From: Yponomeuta sedellus
Lineage: Eukaryota; Arthropoda; Insecta; Lepidoptera; Yponomeutidae
Length of the DNA: 64,000 nucleotides
Assembly: GCA_934045075.1 (NCBI GenBank)
Contig: OW203721.1
Location: forward strand, 21,824,672-21,888,671
Direction of reading: 5' to 3'
Shown: in pieces, positions 1 to 10,580 of the stretch
Numbering within the stretch: position 1 is the first letter of the stretch
Layout: each line of letters starts with the position of its first letter
Translations under genes and position numbers: made by a program
The notes under the pieces: generated by a model
Seen by the model: only the letters and a program-made list of their open reading frames with translations
What the model was told of the DNA's origin: nothing
Database searches by the model: none

Positions 1-1257
1 TACCTATCTAAACCACTTTTGTCTACCTCGGTTCAGCAGTTGTTATATAAACGTGGAAACTGTTAATAGTTGCGTCACTTAAAAGCACAGACTAAGGAAG
101 GTTTTCCTCTATTAGGAGTTTTTACAAATGGCTGTGAAGTTTTTTTTATTTTTAAACAAGAAAAGTTAGTTAAGAAACTTGCCCTCTAATCAAAAATGTT
201 AATTCGCTTAACCCGGGTCCTCACCACACAGATAATAATCTAATATGATGACCATTGGTTAACTCCTGTAATATATCTGCAAATAAATTTGTCTCTAAGG
301 TTGATTTTTGTAAGGATTACGATGTAAACATAATTGTCTAAGATACTGTACAACACGATGTGATTTATTTTTAAATAAACAATCATCTAAAAATAATTAT
401 CCAAAGAGCTGAGTCTCATTAAGCGACATTATTTATCAGATCAATGCATCATTAGCTAACAAAGCGAAACAGTAATGTAAAGAAAGGCGGACTTCCCGAA
501 AATTATCGTAACTTATCGGAACCATTTCCTAAGAACCATGCACCTGTAATTAATCCAATGCCCGGTGCACAAACTTTAGTGTGATCCTTACAATTGTGGA
601 AAGATCCTTGAAATGGGTAGGTACCGACATGAAACTGAGAACAATGAACGGATCGCAGATGCAGTGCTTAAATAATAACTAAATGCAAGAAAAGATAATA
701 ATCTAATATGCTATTTAAATGATGTATGAATGCTATTTTAACTTACAATAACATTCTATATATGGTTGCGCAGTGGATCAGAATACGCTATTGCAAGAAG
801 CATTTCATAAGGAAAATCATAATTTGGTAAACTAAAACAACTCCTCAACACAGTCAAAATTAATTTCACATCAGTATTTTACTCGCCATGCCTTATTTTC
901 AAAATAATTTTGATTAGATTTCTTAAATGGATAACAAAATTTCACTGCTAAATAACAGCAGCAGACGGATGACAGTAAGTACTCCAAGCCCTTATTATTA
1001 TTATACTTTTTTGCGCACAAAACATTTATTTAACAGCCCATCTTCATCATGGGTCCCAAATATCAATAAAATCAGCGACAAAACCCCAAAACTATTATTA
1101 TTATCGTCACGTCATCACATCAAATAACATCACAGTAAAATTATAAAGGCGAAAGTTTGTAAATTTTCACGTCTAAACTGCTGGAGCGATTTTAATAAAA
1201 TTTGCTATGGAGTTAGCTGACACACTGGATTAACACATAGGCTACGTTTTACTGCGG
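1..1257. other. AT-rich sequence without recognised feature
   Basis: I see no gene, repeat copy or structured RNA here. Short open frames (e.g. 927-1127) have AT-rich, low-complexity composition and no recognisable motif. Confidence 0.6.
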
Positions 1258-1412
1258 GAAATAGTATATTTCATTACAAGTGCGGAAAGGCTGTCATTGC
1301 AAAGAGTTCCGACAAATGTCTACCCGAGCCGAGGCGCAGCCGAAGGCGAGGGATCACAGTCGGAACAAGTTGCAATGACGGTTCCGCACGTGTACTGAAC
1401 GACTATTTTTAA
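1258..1412. mobile_element. Foldback (MITE-like) element
   Basis: Two arms of about 50 bp are imperfect reverse complements (around 1258-1311 and 1360-1410). Both contain CGGAA, TGTCATTGCAA/TTGCAATGAC and GTTCCGAC, and they flank a GC-richer loop (CGAGCCGAGGCGCAGCCGAA). The architecture is a non-autonomous terminal-inverted-repeat element. No target duplication could be assigned. Confidence 0.55.
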
Positions 1413-2009
1413 TACAGTTGCGAAAAAAATAAGCAATTTAATAAAGAAAAAATATTTGGAAAATGGCGCCAACCGTAAAAGAATATAAGCAGAGATTTTT
1501 TTTTCTTCATTCTGGTAGGCAAAGGGAACTATGCCCATACAGCCAGTCTTCAGTAGGATTTTTTCATTGATATGAAATGAAAATAAAATTTAATGAGATG
1601 AAATGAAATGAAACCTAACCTACCTAACTCATTCAATCAAATCATTAAATCTGATATTGAAACAAATTAGTAGCTTCTTTTAGAAATATACGTATTTGCA
1701 TGAATCATAAAAACTTCTATGAATTTTTTTTAGTAAAAACTTCATGGTTGGTTTTCCTTTTTAATAGAGATTATTTTGACAGTTGGGAAAGAGAACGCAC
1801 GAATTCGGGAAAGGTAAAAAAGCACGAGTGTGTAATAGCCCACATCCCGCACGCTATACGTCCCTGCAATACGCCACTTTTTGAGCAACTGTATTAAAAA
1901 TATCTTATTTCCATGGGAAGATCGATTAACCGCGGGTTACACCGCGGGCACAGCTAATTATTATTAGAATCTTTCTTGCAGAAAACACATAGTATTTGAT
2001 GCAAAGATG
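1413..2009. other. No recognised feature
   Basis: AT-rich spacer. The open frame at 1700-1897 has no recognisable domain and is probably chance. Confidence 0.5.
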
Positions 2010-2437
2010 TAATGGAAGGCCATGGAGACGAAATAAAGAATGTAAACAAACGGGCCGTTACTGAGTTACATTGCGATAGTGAGCGATTATTATCACTGTC
2101 CTTGTCACACGTGTGCGGTAATGGCGTCATTTGATCGACGACAGCTGTCGTTGCGTATTTCGTAGTACAGGAAAACTTTCAGTACCGCAGTTGTCAACAT
2201 TTGGTGTCATCCGCAATTTTGTGAACTATAATAGTTCATTCCTGTTTAGATTGCATTCGAAGTGATACGAGGACAATTTTCATAGCCATATTGACAACAT
2301 GATTGATAATACTATGAATAGTTTTGTCATAAATACGGCTGATTCGGACTCTTCCGGTTAATCATGTTTGACTAATACAGACGATAGCGATTAAAATAGA
2401 GAATCCGAAATTTGTATAACTATAATTTATTCAAATA

Positions 2438-3725
2438 CGAGGGCTGCTACTTATGTATACGGAATAGAAAAAATAAACAAATGTATATGGCTAAATACGC
2501 TTTTATTGTTTTTCAAAGTATTCTCCACTATGATCGATACACTTTTGCATTCGATGAAACCAATTTGTAAACACTTTTTCCACTCTGATTGAGGTATCTC
2601 CAAAACGTGCTGTTTGAACGCATCTACGGCATCTTCACGGGTCGAAAATCGTTGACCACGTAATTTATTCTTTACATTTGGGAATAAATAGAAATCATTG
2701 GGAGCCAAATCACCCAAATCAGATGGGTGGATGACCCATCAATTCTATTTTTTGACCATCCAAAAATGTAGTGGTTTCCTGAGATGTATGACAGCTGGCA
2801 TTGTCATGGTGAAGTATGATTCTGCGTCGCTGGTTGTTTTGGCGTATTTCTTCAAATACTTCCGGCAAACAAATGGTCGTGTACCACTCCGAATTAACCG
2901 TTCTACGATTCTCCAGTGGTATTGTAGCCATATGGCCATTAATACCAAAAAAGCAGGCCACCATTTGCTTTACAGTGCTTTTTACACGAGCCACTTTCGT
3001 AGGGTTCGGCTCATTTTGAAACACCCAAACTGTTGATTGTTGTTTAGTTTCGGGATCGTACGCGTTGATCAAGGATTTTTCACCTGCGTAGATATTATAA
3101 ACAGATTTTGAGTCGCCTTCGTTGATTTTTTTTTAAGGTTTCCTTGCACCATTCGACGCGAGCATCTTTTTAATCCTGAGTTAAGTTGTGCGGGATTCAA
3201 CGCGAACACTTCACAATCTTTTTTACAGACAAATGTTCATGTAATATCCTATGAATGCTTGTCATACATATGCCCAGAATAGCCTCTATCTCGCGATACG
3301 TAACATGGCGGTCTTGCATTATTAGTTTTCGCACTGCTTCAATATTTTGTGGCACAACCACCGATTTCGGGCGACCTTCTTCAACTTCGTCCGTGAGCTT
3401 ACTGCACCCGCGATTAAACTCCCTAAACCAGTGATAAACAGTCGTTTTTGATGGAGCTTCACCACCAAAAGTCGAAGTTAATTGATCTACGCACTGTTGT
3501 TGCGTTAAACCACGTCGAAAATAGTAATAAATCATAGCACGAATATTTTCACGAGTGAGTTCCATTTTGACATTTTAAACCCAACAAAAACAAAACACTA
3601 ACGTATATAAGAGAAAAATATTAGCGGCCAGTGTTTAAAAAAAGAACGAATTTGACCATGGAGGTCAGACATTGGTTTAAAATTATTGGAATCCCAGATT
3701 CCGCATACATAAGTAGCAGCCTATG
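2438..3725 (-). mobile_element. Mariner transposon, near full length, defective
   Basis: This 1,288-bp element has imperfect terminal inverted repeats of about 27 bp (CGAGGGCTGCTACTTATGTA at the left, its near-complement ending at 3725) and a TA on each side. The uninterrupted copy of the host MITE at 57.6-58.1 kb has a single TA at the equivalent position, so the insertion boundary is directly visible. The size matches the usual mariner length of about 1.3 kb. The transposase reads on the minus strand but is broken, so the copy should be inactive. Confidence 0.92.
2451..3565 (-). pseudogene. Mariner (D34D) transposase, frameshifted
   Basis: Mariner transposase binds the inverted repeats through an N-terminal helix-turn-helix pair and cuts with a DDD catalytic centre. 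Pieces in three frames cover the protein: 3197-3565 is the N-terminal DNA-binding region (MELTRENIRAMIYYYFRRGL, then WFREFNRG and the GRPKSV linker). 2719-3072 holds the core with HHDNASCH, the second catalytic Asp. 2451-2717 holds LAPND with the third Asp and the C-terminal WKKC region. The D-to-D spacing fits D34D. A frameshift lies just before LAPND (about 2715) and the segment 3073-3196 is out of frame. It resembles SETMAR-type mariners of insects; subfamily is not assigned. Confidence 0.9.
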
Positions 3726-3790
3726 TAAAAATGTTTTGAACCCCTGATACTTTGTTTACATTCCTTATCTCGTGTCATTGGCCTTCCTTT

Positions 3791-4565
3791 TACTTTATGC
3801 TAAGTAGCATTTTCTTCAGCAGTGGGTAGTGCAAAATACTAAAAGTAGGAGGGTGGGGGATTGAGAGGTAAGTAGATAGCAATCATGACTTAAAATGTTA
3901 GAGAATGACCAACGATAAAACGCTTATAACCCGAAAACCACAAGCATAACTTTACTGTCCTGTACGCACAACTACTACCCTTGCTGAGGCCACCACACCA
4001 TTTAAAAGGCACATTAAAGGCAGAAGGCAATCACTGTAAGATTTGATCAATCTTTTCAAAGCGGGTGGATTTAACTTGAACTTGAAAAATAAACATGAAA
4101 TAACAAATCACTTTTAGGCTTGAGCAAGGAAAAATACAACCTCCACATTAACAAAATCAAGGTTGAGATGCATTACAGTTTTACAGATGTATGAAGTCTG
4201 TCGAATCGTCGAAATCACTAAAGCAACGCTTTTTTCGCTTTTTTCCTATATCAAAGCCGTTTGACCCACTGGGTTGGCTTACGAGTGCACAGCGATGAAA
4301 AACATCTTTCAAAAGATTCGCATGAATATTGCAGGGTATTTGAAAAAGATATATGTTCAATGTTCAATGGCGTTTTCATTTCGTCTCCTGTTGAGGATTT
4401 TTTGGATGCCTCTATAATATACACACACACAATAATATCTTCGAAATGTTGCTTGTTCTGTATCAATTTATTAATGCCTACTTACTTCATTTTAAATTTA
4501 CTTTATTTTTCTTTTGTTAAGTGTTAATATGGAAGTGTATATGGAAGGGTTATTACATTTTAACT
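3791..4565. other. No recognised feature
   Basis: AT-rich spacer. Open frames near 4251-4527 overlap on both strands and show no known motif. Confidence 0.5.
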
Positions 4566-4566
4566 A

Positions 4567-4668
4567 GACCAGACTACATAAATCGTGCTTTACACTGCTT
4601 ATTCTGTTTTTATCAAGTTTTATTCTGTTTTGCAGTGTAAGTAAAATAGAGTTGAAGTCGTTCCAGTT
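4567..4668 (-). repeat. Dispersed repeat F, partial copy
   Basis: The segment from GACCAGACTACATAAATCGT to GAAGTCGTTCCAG is the reverse complement of part of 34285-34380 and is related to 46230-46345. This copy lacks the part ending in ATGGTGTAAAGAGGTTTGCACC. Nature unknown. Confidence 0.6.
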
Positions 4669-4679
4669 TTAATATTTAT

Positions 4680-4860
4680 GGAATAGAATAATCTTTATTT
4701 GGCACATAAAATTACAGTAAGACCAGCTTCACTTAAAACTTAACACGTATATGTACCAAAAAGATCTCCGCTCAGCTTTATGCCATGGTTGAGCCACGGC
4801 GCTGATTTTCAGCGGATGCCTTACACTTATATACTAAAACACATAAATCATTATTTCGAG
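4680..4860 (-). repeat. LINE 3'-UTR-like fragment
   Basis: AATAATCTTTATTTGGCACA, followed by the GCTGATTTTCAGC-containing segment, recurs at 39610-39790 in the same orientation and partly at 56050-56140. An AATAAA-like terminus in complement and repeated endings suggest the 3' end of a non-LTR element. No coding part is attached here. Confidence 0.5.
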
Positions 4861-5029
4861 TTTCGGACAACAACATTAGAGATGAACACAGGATACTGAA
4901 CAATAATTTATCTGTAAGTCTTTTCGCTTAGTTGGTAAATATCAAGGAGAATTCTTGTAAATATACGTATGCTCTACATATACTAAAACATTATATCGAC
5001 ATGACACAGAGCAGGCAATTACTTATTTA

Positions 5030-6740
5030 TTTATTTTAATCAGTATCACATTAGGCTCACTCAACTCAAACTCAGTATGCAAGTAAGATTTAACACAACC
5101 AAGGAGGTCTCAACATTACATGTGTAGAAACAAAGGGTTATATTAAGCATAACATTAAAAAGCCAATAATGTGTAAGGAATAACTTTACTGCAGGTCCTT
5201 TTGCTTAACGAGTAAATATTTCTTATAATTTAATTTAAAACAGCCTACTGAAGGGGACTTTCTAATAGGTGGAGGGATATTGTTCCAGCATTTCGCGGCG
5301 CAGTAACGGAAACTTCCCCGAAATGCTGATGAATGATGGGATGGGCAGACCATTCTGAATGGGATACGAGACTGACGTTTACTAAAGCTTAACTTGTTGT
5401 ATAAGTATGTAGGTTGTTGTTTTTCAATCACACCGAAAAGTACAGTTGCAAAATGCAAGGCTCGCCGTGACTCCATACTAAGTAAATTATTACTATTTAA
5501 GTAAGGAGTAATATGCGCTCATGGATCCTCGTGTTTACGTTTAGGTGGTTACGTATTTTATAGAGAACCCGAAGTCTATAAAAGCAGCTTTTTACGGTTT
5601 CAAGTACATGTTTTTCAAATTATAACCGTCATCCATTATCACATCTAAATTCCTCGCCTCTATTACCTGTTCGATTTTCACGCCTTCTAAGTTGAGCTCA
5701 AAATTCTGACTGTTAATTTTTTTAATTTGCGCTTTAGTACCAATCGCAAGAAACTTAGTTTTAAGAGGATTTAAAGCTAGACATTTTTTTCGGGACCATT
5801 CTGATATTTGATCTAGTTCTTTATTAAGTTTTACAATTTCCTCCGTCGTTTTTGAGGGATTAAAAGATCTATAAGCCTGCATGTCGACAGCATATACATG
5901 ATATTTACTGTCGATTACAATATTTGCTAAATCAGCAGAGTAAAGGATAAAAAGTATAGGTCCCAAAATAGAGCTCTGGGGGACACCTTTATTCACTATT
6001 GCAGGGCTGGAGTATTTATTAATGCCTCTACCCCCACAAACCTCGACACTCTGGGTACAATTGCTCAGGTAGCTAGAGAACCATTTCATTGAAACACTTT
6101 CAAAACCATAATAGGCCAGTTTTGCTAACAGTAAAGTTGGACTTATACTGTCAAACGCGCGCGAAAAGTCAAGTAAGACCAAAATTGCTCCCTCACCAAT
6201 ATCCTGCCCTGCTAGGATGTCGTCAACAACATCCAAAAGAGCTGTCGCCGTACCTCCCTTCCTAAAGCCTGACTGTTTCGAAGGGAGAATATCGTTAACC
6301 TGTAAGTATTCTGTTAATTGCATTGACACAACTTTTTCTTTAACTTTGGACATAAAAGGCAGAACACTTATTGGTCAAAGATCTTTTAAATCTACTGGGT
6401 TATTGATTTTAGGAAGAGGTCTCACTTTAGCGACTTTCCAGGCTTCGGGAAATATTCCGGACTGAATAGATCGATTAATAATAGAAATGATTTTACCAAG
6501 CGTACGTGGCATTGTCAGAAGCACCATATCTAGAGTGATACAGTCGAAACCTTGAACATTCGTTTTAAAGTTCTTTATGATTTTCATAATTACGTCTTGA
6601 TCTACTGTTTTGAGACTGAAAGTTGAAGCGTTTAAGCGGTTAAACCAGTAGTGCGTAAGTAAAGATATATCGATAGAACCTTTATCAGGAATATTAAGGA
6701 AATGGTCATTAATGCAGTTGGGGTCATAAAGTTATAAATC
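5030..6740 (-). mobile_element. Degenerate non-LTR retrotransposon (LINE) fragment
   Basis: A 5'-truncated LINE lies on the minus strand. Reverse transcriptase reads from about 6735 to 5592, and a further C-terminal piece at 5186-5476 is in another frame. That piece has SAFRGSFRYCAAKCWNNIPP, typical of the region downstream of RT in Jockey/CR1-type LINEs. About 150 bp of non-coding 3' sequence follows to about 5030. The 5' portion (endonuclease, ORF1) is absent. Confidence 0.85.
5592..6735 (-). pseudogene. Broken LINE reverse transcriptase
   Basis: Reverse transcriptase would copy LINE RNA into DNA at a nicked target. The frame carries the fingers/palm motifs in order: PLPKINNPVDLKDL then PISVLPF, QSGFRKG, LDFSRAFDSI (first catalytic Asp intact), GVPQSSILGP (normally GVPQGS; Gly replaced by Ser) and YAVDMQ (normally YADD; the first Asp of the pair is Val). 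A TGA at about 6375-6377 interrupts the domain where an Arg codon is usual. A frameshift separates it from the C-terminal piece at 5186-5476. These lesions make it non-functional. Clade is Jockey/CR1-like by motif style; exact family not assigned. Confidence 0.9.
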
Positions 6741-6861
6741 AGCTTTACAACATCACACAGTTCTTTCTATACTTTTAGGAGGTCCCGTGATGTCTTGATA
6801 CGATTAATTATGGCAAAAGAAGTAAATGATTTTGATACGATTCATTTGATCATACTACTTT

Positions 6862-7059
6862 TTAATTTTTACTACCTTCGATCTTCCTGCCGTTGATCCG
6901 ATCTTCGGCTCTCCTCTTCCAGTCACTGCCCACCGCTTTGCAAAAATCGTCGCTCCACCTGGTCCCAAGGGGTCCTACGTTACTTTTGCCGATTCGCGGT
7001 CTCCACTCAAAAACCAGTCTACCCCAACGGTTATCAGTTCTGCGGCAGATATTCCACAT
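6862..7059 (-). pseudogene. RTE-type LINE ORF2 C-terminal fragment
   Basis: The peptide (RRTDNRWGRLVFEWRPR, then GTRWSDDFCKAVGSDW and RRAEDR) matches the C-terminal tail of RTE-like LINE polyproteins that recurs elsewhere in this window (35050-35345, 45799-46050, 53865-54218). It lacks the GRPP motif and the QQW terminus, so it is truncated or diverged. It has the same orientation as the neighbouring LINE but appears to be a separate element. Confidence 0.75.
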
Positions 7060-7389
7060 TTATACATTTTAAATTCATAGACAGACCGACACGAGAGTGA
7101 TCCATTAAGAGTTCCGTTTTTTTATCGGAGGTACTATCAAGAAGAACAAACAGTCGTCGCTGAAAAAGTCCACAACAAGGCTTAAAAATTCTGGAATTAC
7201 CCGCCTCAGCAGGCGGGACCGAACTACAAGAAACTAAATGAAAGGTTGCTGCCCGCCGATGAAAATTCAACTTACTTGACCCCAAATGAATTTAACAGGG
7301 TTAAAATTATTTAGTAGTCCGTTTTCTGGATCTTACAATGAGTTTAGGTGTGGTCCTAGATGACTACATACCATCAGATTTATTATGCC

Positions 7390-7735
7390 TCTAGAAACTA
7401 TAAGAAGCGAGCTCAAGTCAAGCAGGTCATTTGAACTGATTGCGTCCGGAGCCCTACAACAAGAAAATATCATGTCAGAAAGATGGACGGATAGGTGGAC
7501 AAACTCTGAGGCGTCCAACAGGGATCTGACGAAATATCCAAACTCAAGAGTTCCGGATAATATTCTACCCCAAAAATACTGGACCCAAATCTGTAGGTGT
7601 CGAATTTCGTAGGGTAAATGCGCCGACCTGATGCATAGGTGGAAATTCAGTATAGACCTCACTTGCATATGCGGAGAGGTACCGACTATGTGCCACATTA
7701 CTGACCACTGTCCGCTATGGCCATAATTGGACGCA
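7390..7735 (+). pseudogene. LINE ORF2 C-terminal (zinc-knuckle) fragment
   Basis: Plus-strand translation gives WTDRWTNSEASN, NILPQKYWTQICRCR and, after a stop, GKCADLMHRW followed by CICGEVPTMCHITDHCPL. The spacing C-x-C-x(8)-H-x(4)-C and the CADLMHRW motif are typical of the region after reverse transcriptase in LINEs, upstream of the C-terminus. In-frame stops (about 7610 and 7722) show decay. The long opposite-strand open frame (7333-7983) is a shadow of this remnant. Confidence 0.6.
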
Positions 7736-7739
7736 TTCG

Positions 7740-8340
7740 GAAGATTCACGAAGCAGTCAAGGAAGAGACCTATTGGATTGATGGCGTATTTTAACCGGCT
7801 GTACGCCATACGCAAAATTATAATAAAATTTTCATCACTTTGCAGTAATATCATATTACGCGGACGCCAATTCGACCATAAAGGGCCCAACTCCATTTCA
7901 CACATGACGTGAAACAATTTAAACATCGACAAAATGATGAGCCCAATTGCTGAATTCATTACCATAAACGCATGACAAGCCACGTGTTAATTTCACAACT
8001 TCAAAGTATCGTTAACGAAACAGATGTTACTTGCGCTAAATAAATCGGGGCCCACCAAAAGCTTGAGTGACTGGCTCGTTAAGGCATCCCGCACAAGTGT
8101 GCCCGATAGAAACTTAGTTAACGCTCCCAACTAACTTCCACTATTAGTTGCCAATATTGTAGACACAACAGTAGGCATGGGCCTCTCATACTAGACGTTA
8201 TAAGCGTTGAGTACCGTGCGGTTCGGTGTGGGTGTGCTAATAAAGTTTAGCTTGCCAACTTCTGGGTCATGTCTATACAACTACATAGAACACAACCAAA
8301 CAGCTAAGTGTGGCAACTTACGCACACTAATGCATATTCT
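7740..8340. other. No recognised feature
   Basis: No convincing coding or repeat signal. Confidence 0.45.
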
Positions 8341-8346
8341 TTATTG

Positions 8347-8573
8347 ACGGCCTCTGTGGCGCAGCGGTAGCGCATCTGCCTACCATGCAAGAGGTCCCGG
8401 GTTCGATCCCCGGCTGGGGACAAAAAAAACCCCAGGTCTTGGATGTTTACATGTTTGTGATGTCGTTGTTTCTGGTTACCACGACACAGGGTATCCTAGT
8501 GTGGGGCCAGAAGCAATGTATGTGCTTGTATGTAAATGTTATAATAATAATAAATAATAATAATAATAATAAT
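8347..8573 (+). mobile_element. tRNA-headed SINE (family A)
   Basis: The head has an A-box-like TGGCGCAGCGGTAGCG (about 8357) and a perfect B box GGTTCGATCCC (8400-8410), so it is tRNA-derived. The body (CCCAGGTCTTGGATGTTTAC, then CACGACACAGGGTATCCTAG) ends in GTAAATGTTATAATAATAAT and an (AAT)n tail. Other copies lie at 26556-26721, 35572-35742, 47565-47759 (minus) and 52050-52269 (minus). A genuine tRNA gene would stop after about 73 nt without the conserved body. Confidence 0.88.
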
Positions 8574-8668
8574 TTATGGACACATTACACATTATGTTAT
8601 GTTATTGCAAACCATTAATTTGAAACTTTATTACATAACATTGTTACAAAGGCGATGGCGATGTATGT

Positions 8669-8815
8669 AGATAGATAAATAGAAACCACTTTTCTGTACA
8701 TAAAAATGGCAATTAGGCAGATATTTCTTAACCTGGGAGTCCAGACGACGGCCTTATCACTCAAAGCGATCTCTTCCAGATAACTTTGGGATGGACTGGA
8801 CTAATATATTGCAGA
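8669..8815 (-). repeat. LINE 3'-end fragment with (CTAT)n-type tail
   Basis: In plus orientation it reads from AGATAGATAAATAGAAA (tail complement) through ACGGCCTTATCACTCAAAGC and GATCTCTTCCAGATAACTTT. The same segment recurs at 51062-51215 (minus) and in plus orientation at 15150-15330 and 59240-59460. The AGACCGCC...CTATCTAT end suggests a LINE 3' UTR. Confidence 0.6.
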
Positions 8816-8896
8816 AGGAAGTGGATGTACAAACATACAAAATGGCATAGAATACAACGCTTAAATAACAGTGTTAATGTATGAAATTATAGCGAT

Positions 8897-8999
8897 AAGA
8901 CCGCCAATTGTATAACATTACTTAGATTTAAGAATCATGGTTGCAATATTTTTCTGGTTTTGTAATATAGTGTTCTCTACCTATCTATCTATCTATTAT
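8897..8999 (+). repeat. LINE 3'-end fragment, opposite orientation
   Basis: AGACCGCCAATTGTATAACA through GTTCTCTACCTATCTATC matches 14498-14590 and 59250-59460. It lies about 80 bp from the minus-strand copy, giving an inverted pair. Confidence 0.6.
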
Positions 9000-9056
9000 C
9001 AACAGGACAACAGTAATGTAATCTTTACTAATGCCCCGATAAGTTTATCTTTAAGA

Positions 9057-9400
9057 CTATTTCCATAAGCAGCGGAACGATATAAAAAAATCAGTATAGA
9101 AAGTCATAAAAACGCCGCTCCCCAACGCAGTCTGGCGTTTTAACTTTTTATGACGGCTTTGAGAATGAAAATTCAAGGGATATCCGCGAACAAATAGTAG
9201 TCCCCCGAGAACGGAAAGTGCCGTAAAAATCCGCATTTTCGTCATTAGTCTCCGACGTGTTTTGATCAGGGCGCGGGCGCCGCGCTCGGCGACCGACAAA
9301 CCCACCTCCCTTTATCTTCAACTCGCAATTTAAAACGAGCCTCCGTGAAAAAAAACTGGCCATGTGAGTGTTGGACTCGTGCACCGAGGGTTCCGTACAA
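9057..9400 (-). repeat. GC-rich dispersed repeat with ACGGAACCCT motif
   Basis: On the minus strand this begins TGTACGGAACCCTCGGTGCA, a motif I recognise as common in lepidopteran dispersed repeats. An open frame with a hydrophobic stretch (MRIFTALSVLGGLLFVRGYP) lies inside it, but the surrounding repeat character argues against a real secreted protein. Related ACGGAACCCT-containing DNA is at 10290-10580 and 60520-60700. Confidence 0.45.
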
Positions 9401-9421
9401 ATTTGTTAGTAGGTACTTCAA

Positions 9422-9783
9422 TTTCAACTCTTGTATGTCCCCACTGCTGGGGCACGGGTCTCTTCCTGCATCGTAGGAAGGTTAGGCTATACTCCACCAT
9501 GGGGGCAAGTCCAGGTTAGTGAAGGATTGTAAGACTGTAGCGGACCTTACTGTCAGAAGTTATCAAGTCGCCCATAAGGCCTCTGACATGGCTTAACGAC
9601 TGCCATTACACGACAGCCGGCACCAACGGCTTAACGTGCCTTGCAAAGCACGACAACACTCGGATAAATGCCACTAGCCGTAGTTACGGGACGGTCACCC
9701 ATCCTGCACCTGATTGCGCCTGTTGTTGCTTATATTAAGTGATTGGTTCCAATCACTCGGTTCGACTAGGCTACGAGTGCTTT
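9422..9783 (-). mobile_element. 5S rRNA-headed SINE, full length
   Basis: On the minus strand it has the 5S-like head (the GGGTGACCGTCC region in complement at about 9690-9705), the SINE body, the hairpin region and the 3' terminus TACAAGAGTTGA. The head shows substitutions such as loss of part of the TTAAGCAAC box, so it is an old copy. Confidence 0.85.
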
Positions 9784-10289
9784 AGGCAGATAGGGTAGGG
9801 TGGGTAGGTACTTACTTACATAATATTATATAAATTGTTTAGAAATCGAGTTGCGCTGTTTTCTTCAATTTTTTCTCCAACATCAAAGACAAGTTTATAG
9901 AAATAAATTGTGTTTTTGGACTATAAACTAGGTTTATAGGTTTGCACCGGTACCTTAGATCGAGGAGTTCTAGAAGAGGTCATACAAACATTCGGCTGCA
10001 GAATGTGACCGAAAACTAAATACAAAGATAATATTTCATAGTTCTCTTTAGAATAGAAGCTTCAAAATGAATGAATGAATCCGTTATCCACCAAACAGTG
10101 AATAACTGAACGAAAATGTTTGAACAAATTACTAATTATAACTTAACAATAACGCTTTATGGTTCTCAATACCCATTTCCGAAAGTCTTCTTCAGATCAT
10201 GACTAAATTAGTCTTGTACTACTTTTACGATTTTTTTAAACATATACATATTTTACCGTTTGTTCCCTGTATTTGTAATATAAAACGAT
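9784..10289. other. No recognised feature
   Basis: AT-rich spacer, nothing supported. Confidence 0.45.
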
Positions 10290-10580
10290 ATCACTTGCCA
10301 AATTTCATAGTTCTAGGTCAATGGGAAGTACCCTATGAATTTTGATTCCCTTAAGTGTCGAAACTTAGGTTTTTTGCGGCATAAACAACCGTACTTCTTT
10401 TGCGTTAGAAGTATGGAGTTTTCACAACTTCAAGGGACTGTAGAACTGAGGACTATGATTTTAATTTCAACTTGATATATCAGCACATTTCTGAAATCCA
10501 TAGACGGATGGACGGACGGACAACAAAGTGATCCAAAAGGGATTTCGTTTTACCTTTTGACATACGGAACCCTAGAAACG
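10290..10580 (+). repeat. Dispersed repeat ending ACGGAACCCTAGAAA
   Basis: The stretch TCATAGTTCTAGGTCAATGG to ATACGGAACCCTAG includes a GACGGACGGACAACAAAGTG segment, a pattern I know from lepidopteran dispersed repeats. No coding capacity. Confidence 0.45.

Larger units (their letters stand above)
2012..3790. mobile_element. TA-duplicating MITE (family N) interrupted by a mariner
   Basis: The ends are inverted repeats of about 38 bp: ATGGAAGGCC... at 2012 and ...GGCCTTCCTT at 3790, continuing inward as AATAAAGAATGTAAACAAA and its complement. TA flanks both sides. A second copy at 57602-58152 has the same ends and subterminal sequence. Without the mariner this copy is about 490 bp. Its middle (about 2268-2365) differs from the middle of the second copy, so both seem to be independent internal-deletion products of a longer parent. 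Superfamily is not certain; TA duplication fits Tc1/mariner-like elements. Confidence 0.8.

Noticed and set aside
7333..7983. 216-codon minus-strand open frame
   Set aside because: No domain. The plus strand of the same stretch carries recognisable LINE C-terminal motifs, so it is a shadow.
8349..8421. Functional tRNA gene
   Set aside because: The tRNA-like head is always followed by the same 120-bp body in five copies, so it is a SINE.
9057..9305. Small secreted protein (hydrophobic N-terminus)
   Set aside because: The frame sits in a dispersed GC-rich repeat bounded by a repeat-type ACGGAACCCT motif; no splice or homology support.
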